DNA from: Geosiphon pyriformis
Lineage: Eukaryota; Glomeromycota; Glomeromycetes; Archaeosporales; Geosiphonaceae
Assembly: GCA_016748015.1 (NCBI GenBank)
Contig: JAAOMT010000721.1
Span: 50,634 to 99,581, forward strand
DNA: 48,948 nt
Direction: 5' to 3'
In this document: piece after piece, positions 46,319 through 48,948 of the stretch
How the letters are laid out: the number at the start of each line of letters is the position of its first letter
How positions within the stretch are numbered: position 1 is the stretch's first letter
Notes under the pieces: model-generated
What the model saw: the letters and a program-made list of their open reading frames with translations, nothing else
What the model was told of the DNA's origin: nothing
The model's database searches: none
Position numbers and translations under genes: made by a program

Positions 46319-48948
46319 AATAACTCCTCCTCCTCTCTCCTCCCCCAAAAATACGTTCTTGTAATTGGACACAAATAAGCTTTTGTTCAAAACAGGGCAA
46401 GACATGTCAGGCTGTACAAATAATAACATCATTCAACCCACCACCTAAATGTCTATTATATTTTTATATCTCTTGCTATTAAATAAAATGAATACTTTAT
46501 TTGTACTTTAAACTTGAATATATTTTAAAGTTTTAATAAAGATTCATTTTATAACCCAAGTTTGATTTATTGAGTAAAATAACAGGTTAATTATAAGTAA
46601 ACTTGAATCTTGCACTCTGTTAAATGGAAATTTTCAATTATAACAAGCCTTGCCGCCTTCTATATCTCATAGTGAATTGCCGATTTCTACCCAGATTTCA
46701 TGAACTTTGTAAGTTCATATTGATATTTACTTATTTAAACAAGTTTTGATTGCTATATATTAAATTTTAGAGCTCTTGAAAAAATCAAAAGAAATTCAAA
46801 TTCAAGCGTGCAAATAAAAAAAAAGATCTTAAAACTTTTGAATGTTTGAGCCTAACCAAATAGAGGTATTTGATTTCTACTTATGAAAACTGAATGAATA
46901 GTTTCCAAAAATAAATGAAATTAATCAAGAAATCTCTTAATATGGGACATTTTTGTAATATTTGGATCAATAATTAAATTATTAATTAAGTTAATATTCA
47001 ACTTAATTAACTTTTTTTTTAAAGCTGTAGCAAAGTACTAGATCATTTAAACATTATGAATTCAATTACTCTTAATTTTTCAACTATTTTTTTTGATTTA
47101 GACATATTAAGGTAAATTTTTTTTCTTTTTTTTCTTAATTTATATTGTTATTATCTTTAATAAAAGTATTATTAAATGACAATTTTTGAAAAATAATCAA
47201 TATCTGTTATTGACTTCTAAAAACAGCAGTTGTATTATTTTTTATTGATAACATAAATCATTTCTTAATTCTTAAATTCTTTAAAAAAAATTAGTAATTG
47301 TAATTCTTATATTAATTGAATTACTTACTTATTCAAATTAATTGTTTTTATTATTATATAATACAATATCTTTCTAAATGTACGCTTTATAAGTACATAC
47401 TCTTTCTATATACACACTATAGTCTGGTTACAAGTTCGAAACTTAGAGCGGTGTGCGTACTTTCTCTCTATTATATGCATGCACATGACGATTGTATTAT
47501 AATGACCAATTAAAAGTTTCCGATTGTTTGTTAGATAATGATAAATAGCATTAGATCTACTTAGATTGTTTTGATTGGCTTGATGGCTAATCATATGTAA
47601 AAAGTACACAGTTTACATTTACTGTGTACCAATATCTATTTTATCATGGCTATTTTTTAAATGCATACTCTTTCTAAGTGTATAAATATAGTTAGGTCTA
47701 AAAACGTGCACTTATAAAAGTATATTGTATCTATTTTTTGGTATTTGTTAGTATATTATCTTAATTTATAATAATATTAACAATATTTTATGTTATTTTA
47801 TTTTGTACTTTTCTTTATATAACATATTTGCCAACAGTTTATTTTTCATATATTATTTTTTATATAATCTCTAAATATTTTTTTAATATTATAAAAAAAA
47901 TAAAGTATATTTACAGTTAATATAATATTAAAAACTAATTTTTAATTTCATATTTATCATATTATTTGCTAGTTGGTTTACTTTTTTTATTTACTAATAG
48001 TGCTTGAATTTAATCATAATAAATAATATAATACTTTTAAAAATTGTATTTACATCTTTGTTAATAATTCTAATTTATTTAAATTTTTAATCAGATTAGT
48101 ACAAAACTTTTGAAATTCAAGTTTTTTTTATTTTTAATCATAAAACAAAACATTATTAAATTTTTTTGTTTAAAAGTTAATTAACATAAATAATATTCAA
48201 TTTTTGAGTTTGGTTTTGTTTTTAAAAAATCAATTTTTATTTAATACTTTTAAAAATTAATTCAGTTACTTAATTCTTAACAAGATTTGCTTTTAATATT
48301 ACTAATTTGGTTAAAATATTTTGAATTAGTTATTTATTTATTTGTAAATTTAATGCTTTGTATAAAATATTTTATTTAAAATGCTAATATTGTTAACATA
48401 TTTTAATATTTTAATTAATTTGGTTAAAAAATTTCAGTTTATATATTTTTAGATATTAAATAATGTTTAATAAAATATTTTTTTATTAAATTAGCTTTGT
48501 TTTAAACAAATTTTCAATTATATTATTTCACTTTTAATTAATTTCTCAAAGAAAAAACCGATTTGTGCTTAATATTTATAATAAACAATTAATTTGCTAA
48601 TATTAAATAGTATATCTGTTTTTTTAAATTGATTTCTGTTTTATTTTTTGTTTGTTTGTTTTAAATTAATAATACCAAAATTTTGTTAATAGCATAATAT
48701 TTAAATGTTTATATAATATTTTTTTTGTTTTGTTACTTTAATTAGTTTGTATTAATGCATAATTTGGCAACAAATATTTTAAAATTAATAAAATAAAAAA
48801 TAATCATTGTTTTTTTTTGGTATTAATAATTAAATTATTAATTTCAAAAAAATTAAAAACAATATTTAAAATGGGTTTTTTATTTTATTTGTGTTTTCTA
48901 TTAGCAAATTAACAATATAAATATAAATTTTAATAAAAATAATTTTTG
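46319..48948. other. Gene-free AT-rich right end
   Basis: No gene supported. Almost pure A+T beyond 47740. A possible small non-autonomous element lies at 47370-47735. Confidence 0.6.
47370..47735. repeat. MITE-like element, tentative
   Basis: A locally less AT-rich island bounded by imperfect inverted ends: tacgctttataagtacat on the left and gtgcacttataaaagtat on the right. It contains two direct copies of catactctttcta (47396 and 47663) and a perfect hairpin at about 47604-47629 (gtacacagt, 8-nt loop, actgtgtac). No coding capacity. Confidence 0.4.

Noticed and set aside
46153-46378. Open frames on both strands over the ACA repeat
   Set aside because: Poly-Thr and poly-Val readings of a trinucleotide repeat; the small flanking GC-richer piece does not extend to a gene.
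47420-47460. tRNA gene suggested by a gttcgaaac-like T-loop
   Set aside because: No matching acceptor stem, anticodon arm or D-loop could be found around it.

Overview
The window is a piece of a very AT-rich fungal nuclear genome. Its protein-coding genes are split by short spliceosomal introns, mostly 50-130 nt. The gene content is a cytochrome P450, class-3 lipase-like proteins, a BTB-BACK protein, a POT/PTR2-like transporter, secreted proteins with Kex2-type KR sites, and Tc1/mariner relics. Together with gene-free blocks that are almost pure A+T, this suggests an early-diverging fungus of the Mucoromycota. An arbuscular mycorrhizal glomeromycete is my best guess, by analogy only. I see no rRNA, no convincing tRNA, no CRISPR array, and no viral or bacterial genes.

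Layout, left to right. One arm of a dispersed repeat lies at 1-428; its inverted partner is at 45780-46097. A decayed Tc1/mariner element with long terminal inverted repeats occupies 2374-3606, and a second decayed copy of the same family lies at about 18990-20160. A third, different Tc1-like relic is at 8081-8400. A truncated 3' lipase copy (3731-4096) sits 4.6 kb from the full lipase-like gene (8688-10285, minus strand). Between them are an unassigned coding-like stretch (4542-4829) and a secreted double-psi beta-barrel protein (5653-6198, minus). A BTB-BACK gene (12760-13943, minus) follows a long ATT array. After an AT-only block (14.95-18.6 kb) come the P450 gene (20987-22783, plus) and a multi-exon membrane protein gene (24756-26531, plus), which appears to use a 10-nt microexon and a GC-AG intron. 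The block 26.6-32.6 kb is gene-free and carries degenerate tandem repeats. It is followed by a broken small secreted protein gene (32769-33255), an intact Gly/Asn- and Lys-rich secreted protein (35797-36291), the PTR2-like transporter (37260-39156, plus) and, convergent to it, a five-exon NmrA-like protein with low-complexity ends (40933-43160, minus). The right end is gene-free.

The genes do not form an obvious pathway or cluster. The shared theme is the cell surface and secretion: two intact secreted proteins with KR sites, one broken secreted gene, a single-pass membrane protein, a peptide-transporter-like protein and a membrane-anchored lipase-like protein. Several retain the family fold but have lost family-defining residues: the lipase nucleophile Ser, the P450 I-helix Thr, the POT ExxER motif, and the Rossmann glycines of the NmrA-like protein. 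All exon models were built by hand from splice signals and reading phase; none has been tested against transcripts.
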